DNA from: Williamsia soli
GTDB taxonomy: Bacteria; Actinomycetota; Actinomycetes; Mycobacteriales; Mycobacteriaceae
Length of the DNA stretch: 64,000 nucleotides
Assembly (NCBI RefSeq): GCF_017377795.1
Contig: NZ_JAFRDR010000006.1
Coordinates: forward strand, 186,001 to 250,000
Direction of reading: 5' to 3'
Positions 53,504-61,862 of the stretch are shown here, piece by piece (position 1 is the first letter of the stretch; every line of letters begins with the position of its first letter). The position numbers were made by a program, and so were the translations under genes. The notes below the pieces were generated by a model. That model saw only the letters and a program-made list of their open reading frames with translations. It ran no database searches and was not told the DNA's origin.

Positions 53504-54385
53504 ATGACTCAAGCGCTCGCGTCGGTGGTGGAATCCGGCGCCGCCCGGATCCGGTCGGTCCCGGGTGGTTCGCTGGTCCTGCAGATCGTGTCGGATCTCG
53601 CCCGCAGCGAGATCGCCGACCGGGCGATGACCCTTGCGGGACAGGCCTTCACCTCGATTCTCCCGGTGATGATCCTGCTGTCCGCGATCCCGGGCAAGGG
53701 CGTTCTCGACGACGCGCTCGAGGGGTACGATCTCACCTCCGGCGACCTGGCGCTCGGATCCTCGGGGACGCAGGATGCCGCCGTGACCTTTGGGGTGATC
53801 GGCGCGGTGATGACCCTCGTGAGCGCCACCTCGTTCTCACGCGCCCTGGACCGGATGTACTCCCGGGTCTGGGGCGTGCCGCGGCTGTCCCTGAAACAGA
53901 GCTGGCGTTGGCTGGTCGTCATCGTCGCTGTTGCGATCGGTGTGGCGATCCAGACAGTCCTGCCCTCGCTCCGCGACGTCTGGTCGATCCGCGCGGCCGT
54001 CGACTTCGGTATCGAGCTGGCGCTCGGGTACCTGCTGTGGGCTGTCCTGTGGTTCGGGATCGCCTGGCTGCTCACCTCGGGCCGCATCAATACGCGGTGC
54101 CTGCTGCTCAACGCCGGCATCACAGCCGCGGGGCTCACCGTCTTGGTCGTGGCGACGCATATCGGGATGTCCCGGGTGCTGGCCTCGGCGACGGATCAGT
54201 TCGGCATTCTCGGCGTCATCTTCACAGTGATCAGCTGGCTGTTCGTCTTCTCTGCGATCGTCATCGCCGCGACCGTGATCGTCCATGCACTGTTCGTCGA
54301 AGAAGGTGTGGTCGGACGGTGGTTACACGCCGCCGACGATCCGGGCCCTCGGGTCGACCCGCCACGGGCGGTGGCCGTCGACTGA
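53504..54385 (+). CDS. YihY/BrkB-family inner membrane protein
   Basis: This 293-residue polytopic protein of the YihY/virulence factor BrkB family has six hydrophobic helices. It starts with an amphipathic SDLARSEIADRAMTLAGQAF and contains VTFGVIGAVMTLVSATSFSRAL, LLWAVLWFGIAWLLTSGR and VISWLFVFSAIVIAATVIVH. These proteins were once called RNase BN and are now regarded as transporters or envelope proteins of uncertain role. A gene-free stretch follows that carries a candidate minus-strand RNA. Confidence 0.87.
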   Translation: MTQALASVVESGAARIRSVPGGSLVLQIVSDLARSEIADRAMTLAGQAFTSILPVMILLSAIPGKGVLDDALEGYDLTSGDLALGSSGTQDAAVTFGVIGAVMTLVSATSFSRALDRMYSRVWGVPRLSLKQSWRWLVVIVAVAIGVAIQTVLPSLRDVWSIRAAVDFGIELALGYLLWAVLWFGIAWLLTSGRINTRCLLLNAGITAAGLTVLVVATHIGMSRVLASATDQFGILGVIFTVISWLFVFSAIVIAATVIVHALFVEEGVVGRWLHAADDPGPRVDPPRAVAVD

Positions 54386-54398
54386 GGTGCGGGCCCAC

Positions 54399-54570
54399 GA
54401 AAAAGCCGCCGACCAGATGGTCGGCGGCCTCCTCGATGCCAGGGACGGTGCCCGCCAATGCGCCTCTCGGCAAGTGGCCGCTCTCGGCGGCTTATGGGGT
54501 GGTACCCGGGGCTTGATCCGGACACCGTCAGATCTCTCAACCGGATGATCGAGCGATCTATTCCATCGTA
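54399..54570 (-). ncRNA. candidate structured small RNA with intrinsic terminator
   Basis: No convincing protein gene lies in 54386-54696. Read on the minus strand, the region forms a closing stem (54519-54528 with 54443-54452, ten pairs including one G-U that would be a C-A clash on the plus strand). It holds two inner hairpins with GAGA-type loops (54476-54490; 54461-54470, GCC-GAGA-GGC), followed by a 10-bp hairpin (54404-54427, loop ATCT) and five U residues (54399-54403), a textbook intrinsic terminator. A -10-like TACGAT lies at 54564-54569 on the minus strand; no clear -35 is seen. The 5' end is a guess. I do not recognise the RNA class. Confidence 0.45.
54404..54427 (-). terminator. 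intrinsic terminator of the candidate RNA
   Basis: A perfect 10-bp GC-rich stem (GCCGCCGACC pairing with GGTCGGCGGC) with a 4-base loop is followed on the minus strand by five T residues. On the plus strand no T-run follows, so its direction is minus, although no protein gene is transcribed that way here. Confidence 0.7.
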
Positions 54571-54696
54571 GAGGTGAACCGGCCCGGGATGCGTGTGACT
54601 GCTCCCAGCGAACCCACAGGGTGTGTGCAGGGTGCGCCGGGGTTGCCTCGATATCAATGGAGACACAGGAACAACAGCCCCTTGAAGGAGTCATCG

Positions 54697-55668
54697 ATGA
54701 GCAAGCGTCGGATGTTCGGTCGCGACCCGGAGGTGCACGAGCACGACCTCGGCCTCTCCCACGATATGAAGACGATGTCGCGACGCGGAGCCTTGGCCCT
54801 GTTCGGCGCGGCAGGCGCCACCGCCGCACTCGCGGCGTGCGGTTCGTCGTCTTCGTCGACGACGGCGGCATCCTCGTCGACGGCCACCGCAGGTACCAGC
54901 ACCTCGACCGCTGACGCGGTGGGTGAGTGCGTCACCGCAGCGCCCGGCGAAACCGCAGGTCCGTACCCGGGCGACGGCTCGAACGGCCCCAACGTCCTGG
55001 TCGAATCGGGGATCGTCCGTAAGGACATCACCGGTAGCTTCGGTGCGTCGACGGGTACAGCCGAGGGTGTCCCGATGACCATCACGATGGCGCTGCAGGA
55101 TCTGACGAAGAATTGCGATCCGGGCACCGGCATGGCGGTCTACCTCTGGCATTGCGACCGCGACGGCGAGTATTCGCTGTACGGAAAAGCGATCACCGAC
55201 CAGAACTACCTGCGCGGCGTGCAGGTCGCCGGCGCCGACGGCACTGTGTCGTTCACCTCGATCTTCCCGGCCGCGTACTCCGGCCGGTGGCCCCACATCC
55301 ACTTCGAGGTCTACGACTCCCTCGAAGTCGCGATCGCGGGAGAGAACGCCCGGCTCACGTCGCAGATCGCGCTGCCGCAGGAGGCCTGCGACGCGGTCTT
55401 CGCCGGTGCGGAAGGGTATGAGAAGAGCGTCACCAACATGACCCGCACCACCTTGTCGTCGGACAACGTGTTCGGTGACGGCTGGGATGCCGAACTCGCC
55501 ACCGCCACCGGCAGTGTCTCCGCCGGCTACGACATCGCGATCACTATCGGTGTAGCCGCGAAATCGGAGAACGCCCAGGCTGCCCCGCCTGCAGGTGGCG
55601 GCGGACCGGGCGGCGGTCCCGGTGGTGAGGGTGGCCCCGGCGGCAGCGAACCCCCGGCGATGCCCTGA
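54697..55668 (+). CDS. exported intradiol dioxygenase-like lipoprotein
   Basis: A 323-residue protein with a twin-arginine signal (MSRRGALALFGAAGATAALA) ending in a lipobox (LAAC) about residue 48, a Ser/Thr-rich linker, and an intradiol (protocatechuate 3,4-dioxygenase beta-like) domain. Iron ligands are expected in TAGPYPGD, LWHCDRDGEYSLYG (tyrosine) and GRWPHIHFEVY (two histidines). The tail is a Gly/Pro-rich run. Family members of this exported type are common in actinobacteria and their substrates are unknown. The start at 54697 follows GAAGGAG at good spacing; the frame is open to 54574. Confidence 0.9.
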   Translation: MSKRRMFGRDPEVHEHDLGLSHDMKTMSRRGALALFGAAGATAALAACGSSSSSTTAASSSTATAGTSTSTADAVGECVTAAPGETAGPYPGDGSNGPNVLVESGIVRKDITGSFGASTGTAEGVPMTITMALQDLTKNCDPGTGMAVYLWHCDRDGEYSLYGKAITDQNYLRGVQVAGADGTVSFTSIFPAAYSGRWPHIHFEVYDSLEVAIAGENARLTSQIALPQEACDAVFAGAEGYEKSVTNMTRTTLSSDNVFGDGWDAELATATGSVSAGYDIAITIGVAAKSENAQAAPPAGGGGPGGGPGGEGGPGGSEPPAMP

Positions 55669-55914
55669 CCCCGCCCATCCTGCCGAGACAGCCGCCCATC
55701 GTGCCGAGGATGTCAGGTCGCGAACGACAGACTTTGCCGAGCCGGAGCTGGAACTCGGTTGTCGGACCGGGCTCTTCGATCGCCACCGTGAGACGTCCTT
55801 TGCGTTCGAGTGGACTGCGCACCGAGGTGGGTGCCACGATCGGAGTTCACGTTGGACGTTGCCGGCGCGGTGCCGGTCGCAATTCACTGGCCGGGCACCG
55901 GCATGGAGGCCACG

Positions 55915-57033
55915 ATGCAGGATGTACTCGCAGAGCTGATGCAGATCTGGCGCAGCGGCGGGACAGCCGGTGTCGGCACCGTTGTCCGGACGTTCCGTTC
56001 GGCGCCTCGGCCACCCGGTGCGTCGATGGTGGTCGCACCGGACGGCACCGTCAGCGGGTCGGTGTCCGGCGGTTGCGTCGAGGGAGCGGTCTACGAGTCG
56101 GCGTCCGCCGCGGCCGAGTCCGGGACACCGTTGCTCGAGCGTTATGGGGTGAGCGACGACGACGCGTTCGCGGTCGGTCTGACCTGCGGCGGAATCCTGG
56201 ACATCTTCACCGAATCCGTGTCGCAGACAACGTTTCCCGAACTCGGCGACATTGCCGACGACATCGAACAGCACCGTCCGGTGGCCATCGCGACCGTCGT
56301 CTCGCATGTCGACGCCTCCTGGGTTGGTCGCCGGCTGATCGTCCGCACCGACACCGCTCAGGGGTCACTCGGTTCCGGTCGGATGGACAACGCGGTGATC
56401 GACGACGCGCGTGGTTTGCTGGCCGCCGGCCGCAGCGAGGTACTGACTTACGGTCCTGACGGTCAACGCCGGGGTGAGGGTATGGCCGTGTTCGTCGCGG
56501 CCCACGCCCCCCGCCCGCGGATGCTGGTGTTCGGGGCCATCGATTTCGCAGCGGCGGTCGCCCAGCAGGGCTCCTTTCTGGGCTACCGCGTGACGGTCTG
56601 CGATGCCCGCGCCGTCTTCGCGACGCCCGCACGTTTCCCTACCGCCGACGAGGTCGTCGTCGAGTGGCCACACCGGTATCTGTCAGACCAGATCGCGACC
56701 GGGTCGCTCGACGCCCGGACCGTCATCTGCGTCCTCACCCATGACCCGAAGTTCGACGTCCCGCTGCTCGAAGTGGCGTTGCGGATGCCGGAGGTCGCGT
56801 TCGTCGGCGCGATGGGGTCGAGGCGTACCCACCTCGACAGACTCGACCGGTTACGCGAGGCAGGGTTGACGCATGAACAGATCGATCGACTCTCCAGTCC
56901 GATCGGACTCGACCTCGGCGCCCGGACGCCCGCGGAGACCGCGGTGTCGATCGCGGCCGAGATCATCGCACAACGTTGGGGCGGCGGCGGTCGTCCGCTC
57001 ACCGAGATCGAAGGCCGGATTCACCACGAATAG
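55915..57033 (+). CDS. XdhC/CoxI family molybdenum-enzyme maturation factor
   Basis: A 372-residue protein with an N-terminal XdhC/CoxI domain (GTVVRTFRSAPRPPGASMVV, then SGSVSGGCVEGAVYESA and VGLTCGGILDIF with the conserved cysteines) and a C-terminal Rossmann domain (MLVFGAIDFAAAVAQQGSFL, FVGAMGSRRTHLDRLDRL, GLDLGARTPAETAVSIAAEI). XdhC helps insert and sulfurate the molybdenum cofactor of xanthine dehydrogenase-type enzymes. The ATG at 55915 follows a GGAGG site; in-frame ATGs also lie upstream. No molybdenum hydroxylase subunit is adjacent. Confidence 0.9.
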   Translation: MQDVLAELMQIWRSGGTAGVGTVVRTFRSAPRPPGASMVVAPDGTVSGSVSGGCVEGAVYESASAAAESGTPLLERYGVSDDDAFAVGLTCGGILDIFTESVSQTTFPELGDIADDIEQHRPVAIATVVSHVDASWVGRRLIVRTDTAQGSLGSGRMDNAVIDDARGLLAAGRSEVLTYGPDGQRRGEGMAVFVAAHAPRPRMLVFGAIDFAAAVAQQGSFLGYRVTVCDARAVFATPARFPTADEVVVEWPHRYLSDQIATGSLDARTVICVLTHDPKFDVPLLEVALRMPEVAFVGAMGSRRTHLDRLDRLREAGLTHEQIDRLSSPIGLDLGARTPAETAVSIAAEIIAQRWGGGGRPLTEIEGRIHHE

Positions 57034-57086
57034 GGTGGGCGTCCCCAGGACGGCTCCGAATGCATCGTCGACGATGTCGCTGCAGT

Positions 57087-57136
57087 GCCGGGCAGGGACA
57101 ATCGCCGTGCCCGGTCACCGGACATCCCTGCCGGGC
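57087..57136. terminator. possible terminator between xdhC-like and alkB-like genes
   Basis: Arms GCCGGGCAGGGA (57087-57098) and TCCCTGCCGGGC (57125-57136) pair at 11 of 12 positions, with an inner palindrome CCGG-TCA-CCGG in the loop. It lies between converging genes and runs into the 3' end of the alkB-like gene. There is no U-tract. Confidence 0.35.
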
Positions 57137-58362
57137 GTCGCCAAAGGGTGGTGTCCGTAGCGCCGGGCCATCGCGTCGGCCTTGGCTGGGTGCACGTTGA
57201 CGCGAGACAGGTCGCCGCCGTAGTGCGCCATCACTCGGCGGTCCATGACCGCGCGCCACAGTGGCGGCACAGTAGCCAACAAAACCATCAACGCGTACCC
57301 GGCGGGGAACTGCGGCGCCTCCTCGCAGCTGCGCAACACCTGATAGCGCCGCCGAGGCCGGGAATGGTGGTCGGAGTGCCGCTGCAGGTTCAGCAACACC
57401 ACGTTGCTGAACACATGATCTCCATTCCAGCTGTGCTCGGGGTGCACTTTCCCCGGCCGACCGCCGGCTCGAGGGATTCGCAGCAGCCCGTAGTGCTCGA
57501 TGTAGTTCACCGCTTCGAGAACCAGCATGCCGATCACCGCCTGCAGTACGAACCACGGCGCCGCGCCCCAGCCGAACACGGCCACAATGACAATGACGAT
57601 CACCAGGCTCGCCGCCCACGACTGCGCAATATTGTTACGCCAGTGCCAGAAGCGCAGCCCCCGTCGGTGCAGGCGAGCAGACTCCAACCGCACTCCAGAG
57701 ACGAAGCCCCCGACCAGCGCCCGCGGATAGAACCTCCACAACGACTCACCGAGCCGCGCGCTCGCGGGATCCTGTGCGGTGGCGACTTTGAGGTGATGTC
57801 CCACGTTGTGCTCGACCAAAAAGTGTCCATACCACGAAGGCGCCAGGGCCAGCTTCGCCAGGGTCTGCTCACACGTGCCGCGTTTGTGACCCAATTCGTG
57901 CGCAGCGTTGATGCCGATTGCCGCACTCATTCCCATCGTGATGCACAGGCCCACCCGCTCGCCGGTGGTCATCGGTTCATGCGCCAGACACCAGAACCCG
58001 AAGAACAGCCCTGCGTACTGGACGGGAACAAAGAGATGAGTACACCAGCGGTAATAATTGTCAGCCGACAACGCCGGCACCGCCTCATCAGGCGGTCCGC
58101 TTCGGTCAGGCCTGCACACCAGATCGAGGAACGGCACCACGACCAACAGCAGGTACCCGCCGAATCCCCACAGCAGACCGGACACAGTGTGGGCCAGTAA
58201 CCAGGCCACAAAAGGCCCAGCGGGCACCAGAAGGCTCAGCGGCCACAGATAGCGCTTCGTGTCGCGCCAGCGATGAGTGTCCGAGTTCGCCGCGCCGGCG
58301 TCGACCGGACCAGAACGCTTCAGCGCAAACCCGGCGCCGCCGGCCCCCTTACGCCCACCCAT
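57115..58362 (-). CDS. alkB: AlkB-type alkane 1-monooxygenase
   Basis: A 415-residue integral-membrane di-iron hydroxylase that oxidises the terminal methyl group of alkanes. All four diagnostic histidine motifs are present: HELGHK, EHNVGHH, LQRHSDHH and NYIEHYGL, between hydrophobic helices (YLWPLSLLVPAGPFVAWLL, MSAAIGINA). The start at 58362 follows GGAGGGGA at good spacing; ATGs at 58380 and 58419 are also in frame. No rubredoxin, rubredoxin reductase or alkU regulator follows, so it must obtain electrons from elsewhere. An AT-rich leader precedes it. Confidence 0.94.
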   Translation of the reverse strand: MGGRKGAGGAGFALKRSGPVDAGAANSDTHRWRDTKRYLWPLSLLVPAGPFVAWLLAHTVSGLLWGFGGYLLLVVVPFLDLVCRPDRSGPPDEAVPALSADNYYRWCTHLFVPVQYAGLFFGFWCLAHEPMTTGERVGLCITMGMSAAIGINAAHELGHKRGTCEQTLAKLALAPSWYGHFLVEHNVGHHLKVATAQDPASARLGESLWRFYPRALVGGFVSGVRLESARLHRRGLRFWHWRNNIAQSWAASLVIVIVIVAVFGWGAAPWFVLQAVIGMLVLEAVNYIEHYGLLRIPRAGGRPGKVHPEHSWNGDHVFSNVVLLNLQRHSDHHSRPRRRYQVLRSCEEAPQFPAGYALMVLLATVPPLWRAVMDRRVMAHYGGDLSRVNVHPAKADAMARRYGHHPLATPGRDVR

Positions 58363-58728
58363 CAGCCGATTCCCCTCCATAGACCAGGCCGACCGGGAAA
58401 GCTCTTGTCCTCGGCGCACCTGTTACACATCAAGCAAGAATAAATCGGTCGGCGATCGACATGACGCCAGACCTATTCCCATTCTCTACACTTCAGTTCT
58501 CCACGGGAGTGGATATTGTTACACCACACCGGACCTGTTTTCGAAAGCACCTTAAAGACACTTCGAATATTAGAGAGCTGTCCAGAATTACCACTTGTAT
58601 AAATTTTGACACCGATGCGTAATCGTCACCATTTCTCGGATCCGGCACCAATTGGCGGTAAATCTGCGCGCACATGAAATCGCGGATCCGACATGGCGGT
58701 TCCGTTGAGGATCAACGGAATCCGAGAG
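58363..58728. other. AT-rich intergenic region between the flavin monooxygenase and alkB
   Basis: No gene is visible in these 366 bases. From about 58430 to 58680 the composition is distinctly more AT-rich than the surroundings. It must contain the alkB promoter, but I could not assign -35/-10 boxes. A small inverted repeat TCCAC-GGGA-GTGGA occurs near 58500, and the hairpin at 58700-58720 belongs to the flavin monooxygenase end. Confidence 0.5.
58700..58720 (-). terminator. hairpin after the flavin monooxygenase gene
   Basis: TTCCGTTGA and TCAACGGAA form a perfect 9-bp stem with a 3-base loop, 9 bases beyond the stop codon of the minus-strand monooxygenase gene (stop at 58729-58731). There is no U-tract, in keeping with actinobacterial hairpin terminators. 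Confidence 0.6.
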
Positions 58729-60342
58729 CTATCGGAAGGTCTTCTTCAGATGAGCAATGAGATCGTCGCCGGAGACCGTGCCTGCGCTGTAGCCCAGATA
58801 GCCGTCCGGCCGGATCACGAAGAGCGAATGATCCTGAGCGCCATAGGCTTCGACAAAGGTCCCAGCGGTGTCGCGGATGACCGGTAGCACGGTCGGCGAG
58901 ACGTCGGCGCCGGGGGAGGCGACGAGGTAGATGTCGAGTTCGTCGTGTGCAGCCGACTGCGCGGTCGCGACCAGGCCCTCGATATCGAGGAGGGTGTCGG
59001 TGGTCGATGTCCCGTCCAGGTAGATGACGACGGTGTGCCGTAGCCGGTCCAGTAGCGAGAACAACCGGATCGGGTCGGTGACCATGTCCCTGGTCAGACC
59101 CTTGGCGTCTGGAGCGCGCACCCCTGGCCGGAGGAGCGTCTCGTCGGAGGACTTTTCGATGATGGGGCTGTCCGCGTATTCGATGAGGAGCTGGGCCTCG
59201 CGGCGCATGACGTAGGCGGGGTCGTTTTCTCCCGCGCCGATACCCTCACGGGCGCTGCGGACGGTACGGCCGACAACCTCCTCGCCGACGGGTCGGCGTT
59301 CGGTGTCGTAGCTGGCGGTCAACCCGTCCGAGGCTTTGCCCTGGACGGCCAAGGCCACCTTCCAGGCGAGGTTGTGCGCGTCCTGGATGCCGGTGTTCAT
59401 GCCCTGCCCGCCGGTGGGGGGATGAATGTGCGCGGCGTCGCCTGCGACGAAGACGCGACCGTGACCGTAGGAATCGACGATGCGGTGGCTGATCCGGAAC
59501 ACCGACGACCAGCGCAGGTTTCTCGCCGTGGTCGGTTCGGGCGACAGACGATCGATAACGGCCTGGATGTGGGAGAGTTCGGGCTTCTTTTCGCCCTCGA
59601 ACCCATGGGCGACGGCGCCGCGTTCGGGTTTCGCGGTGGCGAGTTCGTCGGGCACCAGCATCGACATCCGGTAGCGGCCACGGCCTGCGAGAGGGATGCA
59701 GACCAGGAGATCGTCGGTCTTGCCATCTGTCTGGTGCATGGCCCGGATCCCGTAGCCGCTGGGCTGCGACCAATCGACCTCGACGTCGCCGAGCATGTAC
59801 TGCTCTTCGAAGGCCGCGCCCTCGAAGGTCAGACCGAGGGTCTTCCGGGTGACGCTGTGCGCTCCGTCCGCGCCGATGAGGTACTGGGCGGTGACCGTCT
59901 CTTCGCCGTCGGGAGTGGACAGGGTCGCGGTGACGCCGTCGGTGTTCTGCTCGAAACCGGTCAGAGCCTTGCCGCGCTCGATCGGCAGCCCGAGGGTTGC
60001 GAGTCGTTCTCGCAGGATGCGCTCGGTGACGTATTGGGGGATGGAGGCGAATCCGAACGGTACGTCCGATGGGAGCCCGAGGTCGAAACGCCCTGCCGCC
60101 TCGCCATTGACATAGACGATCTGTCCCCGCATCTGCGTCGAGGCGTCGAGGATCTGGCGCAGAACTCCCATGCCCTCGAAGACCTCGAGCGTCCGGGGCT
60201 GGACCCCGACGGCTTTCGCATACTGCGGTGGCTCGAGCAGGGGGTCGACGATCCGGCACCGGACACCACGCCGTCGTAGCTCGATCGCGGCGGTCAACCC
60301 GACCGGTCCGGCTCCGATCACGAGGACTCCTGTTTCTGCCAC
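58729..60342 (-). CDS. FAD-dependent aromatic monooxygenase (PheA/TfdB-like)
   Basis: A 537-residue class A flavoprotein hydroxylase. The N-terminal FAD fold is GVLVIGAGPVGLTAAIELRR, the NADPH/FAD DG motif is AQYLIGADGAHSVTRKTLGL, and the GD motif is GRVFVAGDAAHIHPPTGGQG. The C-terminal 150 residues form a thioredoxin-like domain, as in phenol 2-monooxygenase-type enzymes. It would hydroxylate a phenolic or polyketide substrate with NAD(P)H and oxygen. Monocistronic; substrate unknown. Length is normal. Confidence 0.92.
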   Translation of the reverse strand: MAETGVLVIGAGPVGLTAAIELRRRGVRCRIVDPLLEPPQYAKAVGVQPRTLEVFEGMGVLRQILDASTQMRGQIVYVNGEAAGRFDLGLPSDVPFGFASIPQYVTERILRERLATLGLPIERGKALTGFEQNTDGVTATLSTPDGEETVTAQYLIGADGAHSVTRKTLGLTFEGAAFEEQYMLGDVEVDWSQPSGYGIRAMHQTDGKTDDLLVCIPLAGRGRYRMSMLVPDELATAKPERGAVAHGFEGEKKPELSHIQAVIDRLSPEPTTARNLRWSSVFRISHRIVDSYGHGRVFVAGDAAHIHPPTGGQGMNTGIQDAHNLAWKVALAVQGKASDGLTASYDTERRPVGEEVVGRTVRSAREGIGAGENDPAYVMRREAQLLIEYADSPIIEKSSDETLLRPGVRAPDAKGLTRDMVTDPIRLFSLLDRLRHTVVIYLDGTSTTDTLLDIEGLVATAQSAAHDELDIYLVASPGADVSPTVLPVIRDTAGTFVEAYGAQDHSLFVIRPDGYLGYSAGTVSGDDLIAHLKKTFR

Positions 60343-60493
60343 TGCGCTACCGCCTGTCTCGAGTTTCGCTCACCGTCCCGACTCAGAGTATGCAAGGAAA
60401 CGGACAGTCGGAAGTGGTTCCGGTCACATTCCGGCCGCGTCGGTGCAGGTCAGTAGGGCGTGGATGTTAGGTCGCGGATCCCGGGAATGTATT

Positions 60494-60507
60494 CGGACCA
60501 AGGTCCG
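60494..60507. promoter_or_regulatory. palindrome in the yceI-like promoter region
   Basis: CGGACC-AA-GGTCCG is a perfect inverted repeat with a two-base centre, directly before a -10-like TAGACT (60510-60515) and 48 bases before the YceI start. It is a likely operator for an unidentified regulator; no regulator gene is adjacent on this side. Confidence 0.5.
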
Positions 60508-60554
60508 TTTAGACTCTCTGTAGGCCACAACGCAGTTCACCAAGGAGCAATCAC

Positions 60555-61106
60555 ATGAGCACCACTCTCACCACCACCGATCTGGAAGCCGGCACCTGGA
60601 CCATCGATCCGGTGCACTCGTCCGTCTCCTTCTCCGTTCGTCACCTCATGGTCAGCAAGGTGCGCGGTAAGTTCGAGACCTTCTCGGGTGCCATCACCGT
60701 CGACGAGAGCGGCGTTCCGTCCGTCACCGCCGAGATCGACGTCAATTCGATCAACACCGGCAACGAAGGCCGCGACGGCCACATCAAGTCTGCTGACTTC
60801 TTCGAGGTCGAGAAGTACCCGACAGCCACCTTCACGAGCACCTCGGTCAAGGCCGACGGCGACGACTACGCCCTCGAAGGTGACTTCACCCTTCACGGCG
60901 TGACCCGCCCGGTCACCCTCAAGCTCGAGTTCAACGGTGTCAACCCCGGCATGGGCAACGGCCCGGTCGCAGGCTTCGAGGCCTCGGTTGTGCTGAACCG
61001 CAAGGACTTCGGCATCGACCTCGACATGCCCCTCGAGACCGGCGGCAGCGTCGTCGGCGACAAGGTCACCATCACCCTCGAGATCGAAGCCGGCAAAACT
61101 GCCTGA
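60555..61106 (+). CDS. YceI-family lipid-binding-like protein
   Basis: A 183-residue YceI-like beta-barrel protein: GTWTIDPVHSSVSFSVRHLM, KVRGKFETFSGAITVDESG, VTAEIDVNSINTGNEGRDGH, LTLHGVTRPVTLKLEFNGV as FTLHGVTRPVTLKLEFNG and RKDFGIDLDMPLETGG. The family binds isoprenoid or amide lipids. No signal peptide is present, so it is cytoplasmic, as often in actinobacteria. Two hairpins follow the stop codon, and a palindromic operator-like site precedes the start. Confidence 0.93.
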   Translation: MSTTLTTTDLEAGTWTIDPVHSSVSFSVRHLMVSKVRGKFETFSGAITVDESGVPSVTAEIDVNSINTGNEGRDGHIKSADFFEVEKYPTATFTSTSVKADGDDYALEGDFTLHGVTRPVTLKLEFNGVNPGMGNGPVAGFEASVVLNRKDFGIDLDMPLETGGSVVGDKVTITLEIEAGKTA

Positions 61107-61120
61107 TCTCGCCTGAAAGC

Positions 61121-61200
61121 ACCTGGTCCGATCCCCCCGTCGGATCAGGTTCAGCGGCGGCCGCGCGTACCGGAAGATCCCGGTGCCGCGGCCGCCGTTT
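61121..61200 (+). terminator. tandem hairpin terminator after the YceI gene
   Basis: A first hairpin pairs 61121-61131 with 61140-61150 (10 of 11). A second, stronger one pairs 61155-61165 with 61187-61197 perfectly, with further pairing inside, and is followed by TTT. It lies between the YceI gene and the converging TetR gene (ends at 61220). Confidence 0.8.
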
Positions 61201-61219
61201 CCATATCCGCCCGCGTTCG

Positions 61220-61834
61220 TCAGTGTGCGATGAGGCCGGCCAGCAGCAGATCGACGAGGCCGCCCAAGTACTGCTCGTCGACGGGTTCGCGACTGAGCAG
61301 CACTCGCGTGTAGATGGGTGCGTGGAGCACCTCGAGTGCCATCGCGAAGTCGGGTTGCGCAGTGTCGACGATCTCGCCGCGAGCGATGGCCCGCGCAAAG
61401 ATCACTGCCAGCACGTCGAGCCTGGCCTCGACCATGCGCCGCCGTGCCTCGTCGAGAGGGTCGATGTCCACCGGCATCGCGGCCAGGCGCAGGAGTGCCT
61501 TCATCTGCGGACTCGTCAGGGAGGTGTGCAGATCGGTGCACATCGCGATGAGATCGCCGCGGAGCGAACCTGTGTCAGGGGAGGCGATCGATGGATCGAA
61601 GTGATCGATGAGGGCGTCTGTGACCAGCTGCTCTTTGGTCTTCCAACGCCGGTAGATCGAGGTCACGTGGACGCCGGCACGCTCGGCGACGTGAGCGATG
61701 GTCAGACCGTCGAAACCGACGTTGAGCAGCTCGTGAACCGCGGCTGACATCACGCCGTCGCGGACGGCGGCCCCCCGGCGATGCGACCGCGTCGTGCTCG
61801 GTCGCTCCGGTGCGGGGGGAGGGGGCTGCGTCAC
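61220..61834 (-). CDS. TetR-family regulator
   Basis: A 204-residue TetR-type regulator. The helix-turn-helix reads GFDGLTIAHVAERAGVHVTS and then IYRRWKTKEQLVTDAL, with recognition helix HVTSIYRRW. The C-terminal domain (VDIDPLDEARRRMVEARLDV) resembles the TetR C-terminal family 11/16 type. It is divergent from the membrane cyclase gene, and a palindromic site lies in the short spacer, so it probably represses itself and perhaps the cyclase. Confidence 0.9.
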   Translation of the reverse strand: MTQPPPPAPERPSTTRSHRRGAAVRDGVMSAAVHELLNVGFDGLTIAHVAERAGVHVTSIYRRWKTKEQLVTDALIDHFDPSIASPDTGSLRGDLIAMCTDLHTSLTSPQMKALLRLAAMPVDIDPLDEARRRMVEARLDVLAVIFARAIARGEIVDTAQPDFAMALEVLHAPIYTRVLLSREPVDEQYLGGLVDLLLAGLIAH

Positions 61835-61848
61835 CTGCCCACTCTAAC

Positions 61849-61862
61849 GCAACTCTAGTTGC
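61849..61862. promoter_or_regulatory. palindromic operator between TetR and cyclase genes
   Basis: GCAACT-CT-AGTTGC is a perfect inverted repeat with a two-base centre, flanked by further matching AA/TT. It lies 15 bases from the TetR start and just before a -10-like TATACT (61869-61874) on the cyclase side, a suitable position for TetR autoregulation and control of the cyclase. Confidence 0.65.

Noticed and set aside
54404-54427. Terminator of the YihY/BrkB gene
   Set aside because: The U-run follows the stem only on the minus strand. It may still slow plus-strand transcription, but its polarity fits a minus-strand RNA.
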